Assembly: GCA_016342755.1 (NCBI GenBank)
Contig: JAEINS010000024.1
Location: 1-64,000, forward strand
Reading direction: 5' to 3'
From: Melioribacteraceae bacterium
Lineage (GTDB): Bacteria; Bacteroidota; Ignavibacteria; Ignavibacteriales; Melioribacteraceae
DNA length: 64,000 nt
The notes under the pieces are model-generated. The model had not been told where the DNA came from. It did no database searches and saw only the letters and a list, made by a program, of their open reading frames with translations. Each line of letters opens with the position of its first letter. Position 1 is the first letter of the stretch. Shown piece after piece: positions 18,069-26,947 of this stretch. The position numbers and the translations under genes are program-made.

Positions 18069-19727
18069 CTACTGAGCGTTCATCATTGCTTCAACATCTT
18101 CTTTTACATCACCAATTGCTTTAATACCAAAGTTTTCAACTAAAACTTTAGCAACGTTTGGTGATAAAAATGCAGGAAGTGTTGGTCCTAAACGGATACC
18201 TTTAACTCCTAAGAACAACAATGCTAGTAAAACGGTAACAGCTTTTTGCTCGTACCATGCAATGTCGTAAGAGATTGGTAAATCGTTAATATCTTCTAAA
18301 CCAAATACTTCTTTTAATTTAAGAGCAATCACTGCAAGAGAGTAAGAATCATTACACTGTCCGGCATCAAGAACTCTAGGAATTCCACCGATATCACCTA
18401 ATTCTAATTTATTATATCTGTACTTTGCACAACCGGCTGTTAAAATTACAGTATCTTTTGGTAATTCCTGGGCAACTTCTGTAAAGTAATTACGTCCGTT
18501 TTGCCTGCCATCGCAGCCAGCCATTACAACAAATCTTTTTACTGCACCAGTTTTAACAGCACCAACAACTTTATCAGCCAGAGCCATTACCTGGTTATGA
18601 GCAAATCCACCGACAATTTTACCAGTTTCTATTTCAATTGGAGCTTCACAGTTTTTAGCAATTTCAATTACTTCTGAAAAATCTTTTGCTGCACCATTTT
18701 CGCCATCCGGAATATGTTTAACACCAGGATAACCAACTGCATCTGTTGTGAAAATTCTATCTTTATAGCTATCTTTTACAGGAACTATACAATTTGTAGT
18801 CATTATAATTGGACCGTTAAAAGACGCAAATTCTTTATCTTGTTTCCACCATGCATTACCATAGTTTCCAACAAAATGATCATATTTTTTGAATTTTGGA
18901 TAATAGTGAGCCGGTAACATTTCACTATGAGTGTAAACATCAACACCAGTTCCTACAGTCTGCTCTAAAAGATATTCCATATCTTTTAGGTCGTGACCTG
19001 AAATAAGGATACCAGGATTTTTTCCAACACCGATGTTAACTTCTGTTATTTCCGGATTACCGTACGCATCTGTATTTGCTTTATCTAATAAAGCCATAAC
19101 ATCAACTGAATATTTTCCAGTTTCCATAACCAATGCAATATTTTCTTCAACAGTTAATTCATCATTTGTAAGAGCAACTAAAGCTCGTTGTGTAAAATCA
19201 TGAACTTCATCGTTTACAGTGCCTAAATTTATTGCATGGTGATGATAAGCTGCCATCCCTTTTAGACCATAAAGAACCAAAGCTCTTAAAGATCTTACAT
19301 CTTCATTTGGAGCATCAATTTTACCTTCAATTTCTTCAGATTTTTTTATTAATTCAGCTTCATCACTTGAAAACCAAGTTACCGAATCGTGTAAATTATT
19401 TCCTAATTCAACACCTTTATCTGCAAGTTGAGAGATTAATTCATCTCTTAATTTTAATCCTTTTTTTACAACTGTTTTACAATCTTCAATTGAAAAGTTT
19501 ACATTTGTGATTGTTGTAAATAATACTTCAGTCATATAAGTTTTAGCAGTAGAAACATCTATTCCGGCTTCTTTTGCTTTAGTGCTAACAATAGCAACAC
19601 CTTTTAGAATGTAAATTGCAAGATCTTGCATATTAGATACATCTGCAGGAATTCCGCAAACACCCATTGAACCTGAACATCCAATTCCTTTTGAAGCTTC
19701 CTGACATTGATAACAGAACATACTCAT
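18069..19727 (-). CDS. hcp: hybrid cluster protein (hydroxylamine/NO reductase)
   Basis: 552 residues. The N-terminal Fe-S cluster ligands are C5, C8, C17 and C24. The hybrid-cluster ligands are all visible in order: His in [10 protein letters not shown], Glu in YTHSEMLP, Cys in TTNCIVPV, the persulfide-type Cys in [10 protein letters not shown], Cys in [10 protein letters not shown], Cys in [10 protein letters not shown], then Glu and Lys in AWYEQKAV. It detoxifies nitric oxide (and reduces hydroxylamine in vitro) under anaerobic conditions. A GGAG box precedes the start. It follows the ferredoxin gene by 37 bases and shares its promoter, with an Fnr-type box upstream. Confidence 0.96.
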   Translation of the reverse strand: MSMFCYQCQEASKGIGCSGSMGVCGIPADVSNMQDLAIYILKGVAIVSTKAKEAGIDVSTAKTYMTEVLFTTITNVNFSIEDCKTVVKKGLKLRDELISQLADKGVELGNNLHDSVTWFSSDEAELIKKSEEIEGKIDAPNEDVRSLRALVLYGLKGMAAYHHHAINLGTVNDEVHDFTQRALVALTNDELTVEENIALVMETGKYSVDVMALLDKANTDAYGNPEITEVNIGVGKNPGILISGHDLKDMEYLLEQTVGTGVDVYTHSEMLPAHYYPKFKKYDHFVGNYGNAWWKQDKEFASFNGPIIMTTNCIVPVKDSYKDRIFTTDAVGYPGVKHIPDGENGAAKDFSEVIEIAKNCEAPIEIETGKIVGGFAHNQVMALADKVVGAVKTGAVKRFVVMAGCDGRQNGRNYFTEVAQELPKDTVILTAGCAKYRYNKLELGDIGGIPRVLDAGQCNDSYSLAVIALKLKEVFGLEDINDLPISYDIAWYEQKAVTVLLALLFLGVKGIRLGPTLPAFLSPNVAKVLVENFGIKAIGDVKEDVEAMMNAQ

Positions 19728-19764
19728 AATAATATCTCCTTAAATCTATTTAGTTTATAATTTT

Positions 19765-20607
19765 TTAAATCCACTCTTCTTTTAACACTTCACCTTGCAA
19801 GCCAATAACTATAACTTTTAAAGGTATTTTTCTTGTAGCTTCAGTAACTGCCTGCTGAGCCATGTATAATAAGCCATTACAACATGGTACTTGCATAACC
19901 ATAACGGTTAAAGTATTTATTTCAGATAAATCGATAAGAGCTTTTAATTTTTCTAAATAATTTTCTTGTCGTGTATCAAGTTTAGGGCAAGCAATTGCCA
20001 ACGTTTTATCTTTCAGGAAATCTTTATGAAAATCGCCAACTGTAAAAGCTGTACAATCAGCTGCAAGTAATAAATCAGATCCTTTAAAGAAAGGAGCCTG
20101 TGGAGAAATTAAATGCATTTGAACAGGCCATTGCTGTAATTGTGAAGGACGGGTTCCAGAATTGTCAGAATCATCAGTCTCTTTTTTTGCAAACGATATT
20201 GATTTAGAACCTGGACAGCCACCAGAATCACATGAAGCACTTTCCTCTTTTTTGCTCAAATCAATTTCAATTCCATTTTCATTAAGATAATCTAACGCCT
20301 CAGTTAAAAATTCAATTGCATTATGATCTTTAAGATGATTTACATGCGCTCTAATTGTGTTTTCGCCTTTTTTAACAATTTCAGCCATAACTTTTCTTTC
20401 ATCATAAGCCTCAGCTTCGCGTTCAATTACTGTTATAGCATTTTCCGGGCAATGACCAATACATGCACCCAATCCGTCGCAGAATAAATCGCTGATTAAA
20501 CGGGCTTTCCCATCAATAATTTGTAACGCGCCTTCATGGCAATTTGGAACACAATCTCCACAACCAGTACACAAATCTTCATCTATATGTATAATTTCTC
20601 TTTTCAT
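19765..20607 (-). CDS. 4Fe-4S ferredoxin-type protein, likely electron donor to Hcp
   Basis: 280 residues. Two [4Fe-4S] motifs stand at the N-terminus, CTGCGDCVPNCHEG and CDGLGACIGHCPENA (residues 12-56). A linker with a third cysteine group (SCDSGGCPGS, about 125-134) follows, then an alpha/beta C-terminal domain with MHLISPQAPF and a Cys-containing MQVPCCNGLLYM. Its place as first gene of the hcp operon suggests it plays the part that Hcr plays in enterobacteria, although it is not a flavoprotein NADH oxidoreductase like Hcr. Strong ribosome binding site AAAGGAG. Proteins of this kind next to hcp are common in anaerobes. Confidence 0.85.
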   Translation of the reverse strand: MKREIIHIDEDLCTGCGDCVPNCHEGALQIIDGKARLISDLFCDGLGACIGHCPENAITVIEREAEAYDERKVMAEIVKKGENTIRAHVNHLKDHNAIEFLTEALDYLNENGIEIDLSKKEESASCDSGGCPGSKSISFAKKETDDSDNSGTRPSQLQQWPVQMHLISPQAPFFKGSDLLLAADCTAFTVGDFHKDFLKDKTLAIACPKLDTRQENYLEKLKALIDLSEINTLTVMVMQVPCCNGLLYMAQQAVTEATRKIPLKVIVIGLQGEVLKEEWI

Positions 20608-20636
20608 TATTTTCTCCTTTATTATAATTTCTGGTT

Positions 20637-20644
20637 CAAATCTA
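20637..20644 (-). promoter_or_regulatory. -7 element of the ferredoxin-hcp promoter
   Basis: On the minus strand TAGATTTG matches TAnnTTTG. The -33 position, 19 bases further up, is not TTTG, as expected for an activator-dependent promoter. A start of transcription near 20631 would put the centre of the Fnr-type box (20673.5) at about -42, the class II activation position. Confidence 0.5.
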
Positions 20645-20666
20645 TCATATACAGAATGCTATTTCC

Positions 20667-20680
20667 TTGATCTGAATCAA
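20667..20680. promoter_or_regulatory. Fnr/HcpR-type operator
   Basis: TTGATCTGAATCAA is a perfect TTGAT-N4-ATCAA palindrome, extended by one more matched pair to CTTGAT/ATCAAG. It lies between the divergent hcp operon and the Crp/Fnr-family gene. The regulator encoded at 20761 carries the E-x-x-S-R recognition-helix signature that reads TTGAT half-sites in Fnr, so it is the obvious candidate to bind here. Confidence 0.8.
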
Positions 20681-20704
20681 GAAAGCGAAAAAAAAATATT
20701 TTTT

Positions 20705-20735
20705 TTTGTAAGTGTGATAAAAGAAGTTATTTTTG
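20705..20735 (+). promoter_or_regulatory. Bacteroidota-type promoter of the Crp/Fnr-family gene
   Basis: TTTG at 20705-20708, a spacer of exactly 19 bases, then TATTTTTG at 20728-20735: an exact fit to TTTG-N19-TAnnTTTG. Transcription would begin near 20742, leaving a leader of about 19 bases before the ATG at 20761. The Fnr-type box would be centred near -68. Confidence 0.65.
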
Positions 20736-20760
20736 GTATCTGATTGTTAAATGGTGGATA

Positions 20761-21387
20761 ATGGAAATTAGGCAATTAATATCGAAATCGAACTTTTTTA
20801 AGGGCTTTTCCGTAAAAAACAGTGAGCTTATTTATGAAATTGGAACCCTGAAAAAAATAAAGAAAAAGGAACAGCTTTTTTGTGAAGGTGATAAAGGTTA
20901 TTCCTTTTTTTTATGTGTAGAGGGAAAAGTTCAACTTAGTAAAACAACTGCTGACGGAAAAGAAATTGTAATAAGAGTTATTACATCGGGTGAATTATTT
21001 GGCGAAGTAATTTTATTCGAAAACAATGTTTATCCGGTAACTGCAACAACCTTAAGCGAAACTGAGATTTTTATAATTAAGAAAGAAAATTTTTATGGTC
21101 TTCTTGATCAAAAAGAATTTAGAAATGAGTTTTTTGGTCTTTTAATTAGAAAACAAAGATATCTTGCAGAACGAATAAAGTATTTAACAATTCATGATGT
21201 TGAAGACAGATTATTTAAATTTTTAGAAGAACACTATTCTCACGAAACTGAGTTTAAACTGGAACTTTCGAAAAAAGATCTTGCTGCCGCAATTGGTACA
21301 ACTCCGGAAACTCTCTCAAGATTAATTTTAAGATTAACAAACGAAAATAAGATTATGGTTGATGGAAACAAGTGGAAAATAATTTAA
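20761..21387 (+). CDS. Crp/Fnr-family regulator, HcpR-like
   Basis: 208 residues: an N-terminal cyclic-nucleotide-binding fold (about 10-120; GDKGYSFFLCVEGKVQL and GELFGEVILFENNVYPVTATT), a dimerisation helix, and a winged helix with KKDLAAAIGTTPETLSRLILRLT. The recognition helix has ETLSR, the Fnr pattern for TTGAT. Only two cysteines are visible, not the four that hold the oxygen-sensing cluster of Fnr, and it lacks the Crp-type cAMP pocket Arg in the FGE..L..R region. It is therefore more like HcpR/Dnr proteins that respond to nitrosative stress. Divergent from the hcp operon, with the operator between. Confidence 0.85.
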   Translation: MEIRQLISKSNFFKGFSVKNSELIYEIGTLKKIKKKEQLFCEGDKGYSFFLCVEGKVQLSKTTADGKEIVIRVITSGELFGEVILFENNVYPVTATTLSETEIFIIKKENFYGLLDQKEFRNEFFGLLIRKQRYLAERIKYLTIHDVEDRLFKFLEEHYSHETEFKLELSKKDLAAAIGTTPETLSRLILRLTNENKIMVDGNKWKII

Positions 21388-21494
21388 TTCTACCGGGATA
21401 AATGGTTGTAAATCATCCCGAAATAAATCAACTTAAGTTTTAATAAATATTTTTTTTATATTTTCCCAGTCTTGAGAAATTGAGGATTAACAAA

Positions 21495-22397
21495 ATGAAA
21501 AAAAACAATACCAGATTTATTATTTTATCCGTTCTTTTAATTTGTTTCCTGTCGGCTGAACTATTTGCCCAGAAAATATATTTTTGCAGGGAAGGTCATG
21601 TTTATGTGTCCGATTCATTAACAAATAAAGAAACAAAACTTTTTGAAGGTACAAATCCGCAAATCTCTCCGAATGGGAAAAACATTGTTTACACACAAAA
21701 TGAATTTTCCTCGACAGCTTTGAAAAGATATATAGGCATTTATAACAATTCGACCAAGAAAAACTTAATATTAAAAGATATTCCCGGTAACGAAAATTTT
21801 TCACCTAAATGGTCACCCGATTCAAAACATATTTTATTCAGTCATAAAAAAGACAGTTTAACAAAAGCCGCTGTTGTTTATACAAGTGGAAAAGGATTCA
21901 AAGTAATTTCGAACGGAATGAAAACAAATATTGGAATAGGCGGCTGGAAATCGGATGGGAAAAGGGTTTTGTTATACGATAAAGAAAATTTATTTGAAGT
22001 TGATATAAACGGAGAAATACTGAAGAAGACATCTCTTACGAAAATAATCGGGGAATATGGTTTTTCATGGGATATGAATTTTCAGTTTTTTCAAAAGGAT
22101 AAAGTTCTGATTTTTACAGCGTTAAATGATGATGATTTTATTGAAGGTTATGTTTATGCGCCATCGGTGTTGTTCATTTTTGATCCAATGATAGGTGTTC
22201 CGTTTAGAATTACACCAAAGGGACTAAATGTAACTTCTTTCAATTTTATGGATAATAAAAGCACAATAATATTTTCAGCCCTAACTTCCGAAACAATACG
22301 CAAAGGCAAAGATAATATTTATAAGATTGATACAAGAGGACATAATTTAAAACAGATTTTAGAAAACGGAGTATCACCAAGTTTCCGGAAAAATTAA
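21495..22397 (+). CDS. secreted TolB-like (PD40) beta-propeller protein
   Basis: About 300 residues from ATG 21495, which has GAGG about 8 bases before it and opens a signal peptide ending in LFAQ. The mature part has WD40-like PD40 repeats: NPQISPNGKNIVYTQ, FSPKWSPDSKHILFSHK, GGWKSDGKRVLLYD and a final VSPSFRKN. Such propellers bind partners or small ligands; no enzyme motif is seen. The broken Nudix gene begins 4 bases later. Function unknown. Confidence 0.7.
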   Translation: MKKNNTRFIILSVLLICFLSAELFAQKIYFCREGHVYVSDSLTNKETKLFEGTNPQISPNGKNIVYTQNEFSSTALKRYIGIYNNSTKKNLILKDIPGNENFSPKWSPDSKHILFSHKKDSLTKAAVVYTSGKGFKVISNGMKTNIGIGGWKSDGKRVLLYDKENLFEVDINGEILKKTSLTKIIGEYGFSWDMNFQFFQKDKVLIFTALNDDDFIEGYVYAPSVLFIFDPMIGVPFRITPKGLNVTSFNFMDNKSTIIFSALTSETIRKGKDNIYKIDTRGHNLKQILENGVSPSFRKN

Positions 22398-22401
22398 ATT
22401 T

Positions 22402-22731
22402 ATGAAAGAAGAAAACGTAATTATTGTTGATGGGAGGAGTTGTATCAGCCGGTGAAGAATATGATGACTCAGCTAAAAGAGAATTGGCCGAAGAATTAGG
22501 TATAACTAATATTGAATTAATCCCTCATTTTAAATTCTTCTATGAGGATGGGAAAAATAAAGTCTGGGGAAAAGTTTATCATGTTGTTATGATGGTAAAG
22601 TTGTTTTGCAGGAAGAGGAAGTTGAAAACGGAGATTTTTATTCGATTGAAACGATTTTACAAATGTCTGATTCAGAATCCTTTACACCAGATAGTTTATA
22701 TGTGTTTAAAAGGTATATAAGAGAAAAGTGA
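22402..22731 (+). pseudogene. broken Nudix hydrolase gene
   Basis: The ATG at 22402 opens MKEENVIIVDG and then leaves frame. From about 22430 a second frame carries an intact Nudix box (GVVSAGEE...RELAEELGI) and continues to WGKVYHVV, where a one-base loss near 22586-22590 shifts it again; the third frame then gives YDGKVVLQEEEVENGDFYSIE and ends at TGA 22729-22731. Compared with normal Nudix proteins the part between the N-terminal strand and the box (about 20-25 residues) is missing as well. At least one internal deletion and one frameshift, so it is not a sequencing slip alone. Confidence 0.8.
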
Positions 22732-22748
22732 TTTTGGTTTAAAATGAA

Positions 22749-22778
22749 AAATCCCGGCCAAGACCGGGATTTTTTTTA
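22749..22778. terminator. bidirectional terminator before the cold shock gene
   Basis: AAATCCCGG pairs with CCGGGATTT around a six-base loop, with an A tract upstream and eight Ts downstream. It serves the Nudix remnant on the plus strand and the cold shock gene on the minus strand. Confidence 0.75.
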
Positions 22779-22793
22779 CGAATAAATTTATAA

Positions 22794-23006
22794 TTAGCCA
22801 ATTACGCTAACTGCAGTTGCTTGAAGACCTTTTGCGCCTTCAGTAACTGAAAATTCTACTCTATCGTTTTCTTCTAAAGTTTTGTAACCATCACCAACTA
22901 TTGATTGAAAATGTACAAATACGTCATCGCCATTTTCTTGTGAAATAAAACCAAAACCTTTTGTGCTGTTGAACCATTTAACGGTTCCTTCTTTGCGCTC
23001 TGTCAT
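22794..23006 (-). CDS. cold shock domain protein (CspA family)
   Basis: 70 residues, the full length of the family: [16 protein letters not shown] (RNP1 KGFGFI), DVFVHFQSI (RNP2) and [21 protein letters not shown] five-strand OB fold that binds single-stranded RNA or DNA and acts as an RNA chaperone. GGAG precedes the ATG. The intergenic space of about 270 bases upstream is long enough for the structured leader typical of csp genes. Confidence 0.95.
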   Translation of the reverse strand: MTERKEGTVKWFNSTKGFGFISQENGDDVFVHFQSIVGDGYKTLEENDRVEFSVTEGAKGLQATAVSVIG

Positions 23007-23276
23007 AACAGTGCTCCTTTTTAAATAATTTGATTGATATTTTGACAGGGCTCTAAAATCAATAGGGGAAGTTCGAATCTAAAAACTAATACATCTACTT
23101 CTTTTCTAACTGACTCATTGTAAATGAGCTTACTTCTAAAGTTACTGCCTTAACGACCCAAACTTAAGAAAAATATATTTCATAACCTAATTTTTTATGA
23201 AGATAATTTATAAAAAAAATAAAATAAATTTAGTACCTTTATCTTTTGTTATTTAAAGTTGATTTTGAAGGGTTAT
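23007..23276. other. divergent intergenic region, possible csp leader
   Basis: 270 bases between the cold shock gene and the SMP-30-like gene. A small hairpin, CTCATT/AATGAG (23114-23128), is the only clear local structure. The length suits a long cold shock mRNA leader on the minus strand, but I see no exact -33/-7 promoter. Confidence 0.3.
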
Positions 23277-24167
23277 ATGAAGAAAATTAGTGGAATAATT
23301 ATTATAGCATGTTTGTTGTTTTTTGTTCAATGTTCAAATAAAAACATCACAGATAAGATAATTGTCAAATCAGAGGTTATAAAACTAGCTGATGACTTTA
23401 GTTTTACAGAAGGGCCAACTGCTGATAAAGATGGCAATGTCTATTTCACAGATCAGCCAAATAATAAAATACACATCTGGAATGTGGATGGTGTTCTCTC
23501 ATTATTTACAGATGATTCAAAAAGATCAAACGGTTTATATTTTGACATGAATGGCGAACTTCTTGCCTGTGCAGATTTAGATAACAAATTAATCGCATTC
23601 AACATGGATAAATCGATAAAGGAATATGCAGTAGATTATAATGGAAGTAAATTAAACGGTCCTAATGATTTATGGATTGATTTAAAGGGAGGAGTTTATT
23701 TTACAGATCCGTATTATCAAAGACCCTGGTGGGATAGGAAATCAGCTGATTTAGATGTCGAGGCTGTTTATTATTTGTTGCCTTCGAGAGATAAGGTTAT
23801 TAGAGTTGATAATGAATTAGTAAAACCAAACGGAATTATTGGATCGGACGATGGAACTGTTTTATACGTTGCTGATATTGGAGCTGGCAAAACATACAGT
23901 TACAGAATTGTGGAAGATGGTTCTTTGAGTGATAAAAAACTTTTTTGCAGCGAAGGTTCGGACGGAATGACAATTGACAAAAGCGGAAATGTGTATCTGA
24001 CAAATAAAACCGTCTCTGTTTTTTCGAAAGATGGTAAACAAGTTATAAAAATTGAAATACCGGAAAGTCCATCAAATGTATGTTTTGGCGGCGTTGATAG
24101 AAAAACCTTATTTATAACTGCGCGTACTTCTCTCTATTCTGTTGAGATGAATGTAGAAGGTTTTTAG
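23277..24167 (+). CDS. SMP-30/gluconolactonase-like lipoprotein
   Basis: About 296 residues from ATG 23277 (AAGGG upstream); the frame opens at TTG 23259 but only the ATG gives a lipoprotein signal with the lipidated Cys in FFVQC (C19). A six-bladed propeller with the metal-site residues of SMP-30 proteins: Glu in FTEGPTADKDG (E45), Asn in LNGPNDLWID, Asn in VKPNGIIG and Asp in GSDGMTIDKSG. It probably hydrolyses a sugar lactone in the periplasm or at the outer membrane; the substrate is unknown. Confidence 0.85.
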   Translation: MKKISGIIIIACLLFFVQCSNKNITDKIIVKSEVIKLADDFSFTEGPTADKDGNVYFTDQPNNKIHIWNVDGVLSLFTDDSKRSNGLYFDMNGELLACADLDNKLIAFNMDKSIKEYAVDYNGSKLNGPNDLWIDLKGGVYFTDPYYQRPWWDRKSADLDVEAVYYLLPSRDKVIRVDNELVKPNGIIGSDDGTVLYVADIGAGKTYSYRIVEDGSLSDKKLFCSEGSDGMTIDKSGNVYLTNKTVSVFSKDGKQVIKIEIPESPSNVCFGGVDRKTLFITARTSLYSVEMNVEGF

Positions 24168-24179
24168 TTGGAACTTAAA

Positions 24180-24518
24180 TCAATCAACATATTTTTCAGC
24201 CGATTCAACTCCTTTTTTTACAAGTTTTGTAAACCAGGAAGCAGCATAAAGTAGAATCATCACAAATAATCCCATTGCCGCAAGAATTAAGCTGTTAAAA
24301 ATATTTTGATATACGGCGAACAAAATTAGGGCAAGAAATATTGCGGCAGCAAATATTGAAATACCGACAGTATTTATAAGCTTTGAAAGGTCACTTGAAT
24401 CATCAATAGATTTTGTATTTGCATTGTTAAGTATTAGAGTGTCTTTTTCTACTCTTTCACCGGTTTCAACATTTATGTAATAAACATCAGCACCATCTTC
24501 AACTCGTTTAAGCCGCAT
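24180..24518 (-). CDS. small membrane protein of unknown function
   Basis: 112 residues. A soluble N-terminus (about 45 residues, with VYYINVETGERVEKDTLIL) is followed by two adjacent membrane helices (about 50-70 and 75-95) and a charged tail. No family recognised; no operon partner. Convergent with the SMP-30-like gene, 12 bases apart. Confidence 0.6.
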   Translation of the reverse strand: MRLKRVEDGADVYYINVETGERVEKDTLILNNANTKSIDDSSDLSKLINTVGISIFAAAIFLALILFAVYQNIFNSLILAAMGLFVMILLYAASWFTKLVKKGVESAEKYVD

Positions 24519-24555
24519 CCAGATTACTCCAATAGTTTAAGATTTCTAAATCTTT

Positions 24556-24750
24556 ATGACGTATAAAATAGATAAAAGTTTAGAAAAACAAAAAACAATT
24601 CCTTTTGAGTATAATGATTCTGTTGATTCGCTAAAAAACACACTATTAAATATCTTTAAAGTTGAAATACATAAATATAAAGATGAGTTTGAAGTTAATA
24701 AAAATTGCGGATTGAGTTTTTTTGAGAAATATGACAAAAGATTTAATTGA
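24556..24750 (+). CDS. small hypothetical protein, 64 aa
   Basis: An ATG opens 64 residues rich in Lys, Asp and Phe (MTYKIDKSLEKQKTI ... GLSFFEKYDKRFN). No ribosome binding site is evident. It sits in a 235-base gap between two minus-strand genes and ends 3 bases before the MutT stop. An overlapping minus-strand frame is less protein-like. Possible gene, function unknown. Confidence 0.4.
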   Translation: MTYKIDKSLEKQKTIPFEYNDSVDSLKNTLLNIFKVEIHKYKDEFEVNKNCGLSFFEKYDKRFN

Positions 24751-24753
24751 AAT

Positions 24754-25143
24754 TTATGTTCCAATTATCTTTAAGTAATCTTTAATAATCGGGATATCAG
24801 CTTCTGCCATATCCAGAGTATTTAATTCATCGGGTAAAATCCATTTGGCGTTTTGGTGTTCCAGTAAAATGATATCTCCGGAAATATATTTAACTCTAAA
24901 GGGAATTAGATCAATTGTTTTAATATCGTATTTATAAAAATTGTTTTTGAGTCGACTAATAATTTCTACCTTTAAATTTAACTCTTCCTTAATCTCACGA
25001 ATTATACATTCTTCGGCAGTTTCAGTACTATGGATTTTTCCTCCGGGAAATTCCCATTTTAAAGGCGGATGCATTTTTTCACTTCGCTGGGCCACAAGTA
25101 CTTTCCCTTTATTCTCAATTATTGCGCAGGTTACTTTAATCAT
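24754..25143 (-). CDS. mutT: MutT-type Nudix hydrolase (8-oxo-dGTP diphosphatase-like)
   Basis: 129 residues, the usual MutT length. MIKVTCAIIENKGKVLVAQRS opens the fold; KWEFPGGKIHSTETAEECIIREIKEELNL holds the Nudix box with the metal-binding Glu residues, the usual final Gly being Asn. LLEHQNAKWILPDEL near the C-terminus is typical of MutT. It would remove oxidised nucleotides such as 8-oxo-dGTP from the pool. The specificity is inferred. Confidence 0.82.
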   Translation of the reverse strand: MIKVTCAIIENKGKVLVAQRSEKMHPPLKWEFPGGKIHSTETAEECIIREIKEELNLKVEIISRLKNNFYKYDIKTIDLIPFRVKYISGDIILLEHQNAKWILPDELNTLDMAEADIPIIKDYLKIIGT

Positions 25144-25176
25144 AAACTATTTTTGGTGTTCATTATTTTATAAATG

Positions 25177-26163
25177 TTAATCAATAATAATAGTAGCTTT
25201 TAAAGCTAAGTGATCAGAAATACTCTGATGATTAGTACCAATTACATCGGTGGTATTTATAGAACTGATTTTTATTTTTTTCAAGTTTATATCATTTAGT
25301 TTATCGTATCCAAAGATATAATCGAAACGTTTAAAAAAATTAAAAAACTTGAAACTCATAGAATACTCTATTTCTCCTTTATTAAACTCTTTGTGAAAAT
25401 CTCTTGGATAACCCAGGCTTTTTCTGAGTCGTAAAAATTTTTCTTCGTCGTAAGCATCAATATTAAAATCGCCTGCTAGTACAACTATCAAATTACCAGG
25501 ATCCGAAATTACACCTTCCTTTATTACTTTGTGCACTGATCCGAAAATAAATTTTTTAATTTGGTTTAACTGTAATCTTTTATGAGTTGCTGAACCCAAA
25601 GCCTGAACATGAGTCGCAAATAAGAACATTTTTGTAGAATCATTTATCTGGTATAGAGAACCAACAACTGATTTATTTGAAAGGAAATCTTGTGAGAGCG
25701 AAATCTCTTTTTTCAACATTTTATGAATTGCTTTATCAGTGTGTTTAACTGCATCGCCAAAATCTATTTTAGACAAATCAATCTGTTTATGTTTGCTCAT
25801 TAAAAATAATCCGGCATCCTGATAAAGAGATTCAGGGAAACTGTCGTAATCAATTCTTGAAATTATTGATTTATATTTGCTTGTATCAATCTTGCCAATA
25901 ATTTCTTTTCTCTCAGATTCACTAAATAATTCCTGAAAAACCACAAAGTCGTATTGCTCTTCATTTAAATAAGAAACCAATCCATCTGTAAGTTCATCTT
26001 CCTTATTGCCGATAGCCTGTATGTTATAAGTAAGAATGTTAAGCTGATTACCATTTGTTTCCAATATAGAATCATTTACAGCATTTATATAATTAATACT
26101 TGATGAACAGCCGGTTATAAAAGTTATGATTAAAAATGTAATCAGATTTATTCGTAAAAACAT
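25177..26163 (-). CDS. endonuclease/exonuclease/phosphatase-fold lipoprotein
   Basis: 328 residues with a lipoprotein signal (lipobox FITGC, then SSS). The EEP motifs follow in order: LNILTYNIQ (metal Asn), DFVVFQELF (metal Glu), FATHVQALG (catalytic His), VVLAGDFNID (Asp and Asn) and SDHLALK (Asp-His pair). Secreted members of this type include sphingomyelinase-like phosphodiesterases, so it may cleave phospholipids or extracellular nucleic acid; which is not shown by the sequence. Confidence 0.82.
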   Translation of the reverse strand: MFLRINLITFLIITFITGCSSSINYINAVNDSILETNGNQLNILTYNIQAIGNKEDELTDGLVSYLNEEQYDFVVFQELFSESERKEIIGKIDTSKYKSIISRIDYDSFPESLYQDAGLFLMSKHKQIDLSKIDFGDAVKHTDKAIHKMLKKEISLSQDFLSNKSVVGSLYQINDSTKMFLFATHVQALGSATHKRLQLNQIKKFIFGSVHKVIKEGVISDPGNLIVVLAGDFNIDAYDEEKFLRLRKSLGYPRDFHKEFNKGEIEYSMSFKFFNFFKRFDYIFGYDKLNDINLKKIKISSINTTDVIGTNHQSISDHLALKATIIID

Positions 26164-26404
26164 TAGTTAGTAGCCAGTTTATTAATATTGAAAAACAATT
26201 ATATCAAAATAGAGTTCCAAATTCATGGGCAAAATATGTGCTATTAGTTTTAAATTCAAGAACAACAACTTGTTACTAGTAATAAAGAGTATGGAGTTTT
26301 TATATAAACAAAATTTCATCTTCAACTTTTTTTAATTATTTTAAACCAAAGCGGCAACATATATTCAATTGATACATCTGTAGAAGTAAGAGAACAGAGA
26401 AAAA

Positions 26405-26923
26405 ATGGCAAACTCTAAAAACATAATTGAATTTACACTTGCTTATAATCGCTATAAAGCGCAAGTCTATAACTATGTTTTGAAAATGATCTCAAACAAA
26501 ATGGTTTGTGAAGATATTATTCAGAATGTGTTTTTAAAGTTGTATGAAAACCTTGAAAATATTAGAAATAAAAGCAGCATACAGTTTTGGATATTTAGAA
26601 CCGCGCGAAATGAAGTTTATACATACTTTAGAACAAAAAAAGTAAGAGTAGACCAGTTTAATGTTGAAGATACGGATGATCTTGAAATTGATGACGGCGG
26701 AAATTTAGCAGTCGCGTTTGAGATGAAAGAAGTAAAAGAACTAATCTTGAAAGAGCTTGAAAGTATGCCGTATGAACAAAAAGAAATTTATCTGCTTAAA
26801 GAATACGGCGGACTCAGTTATAAAGAGATTTCAAGCATAATGAATATTGATGAAAATCTGGTTAAAAGCAGGTTATTTAAAGTCAGACAAAAATTAGCAC
26901 GAAGAATTGCAAGAGTCTATTAA
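26405..26923 (+). CDS. ECF-type RNA polymerase sigma factor
   Basis: 172 residues. Region 2 reads YNYVLKMISNKMVCEDIIQNVFLKLYENL with IQFWIFRTARNEVYTYFR; region 4 reads MPYEQKEIYLLKEYGGLSYKEISSIMNIDENLVKSRLFKVRQKLARRI. No region 1 or 3. It is followed after 24 bases by a split anti-sigma factor and three TonB-domain genes, so it probably controls a cell-envelope or transport response including this operon. Confidence 0.92.
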   Translation: MANSKNIIEFTLAYNRYKAQVYNYVLKMISNKMVCEDIIQNVFLKLYENLENIRNKSSIQFWIFRTARNEVYTYFRTKKVRVDQFNVEDTDDLEIDDGGNLAVAFEMKEVKELILKELESMPYEQKEIYLLKEYGGLSYKEISSIMNIDENLVKSRLFKVRQKLARRIARVY

Positions 26924-26947
26924 ACCTTGCTATAGCAGGAGAAAATA

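Noticed and set aside
23070-23090. GTTCGAATC, as in a tRNA T-loop
   Set aside because: The flanks do not form a T stem and no acceptor, D or anticodon arms surround it on either strand.
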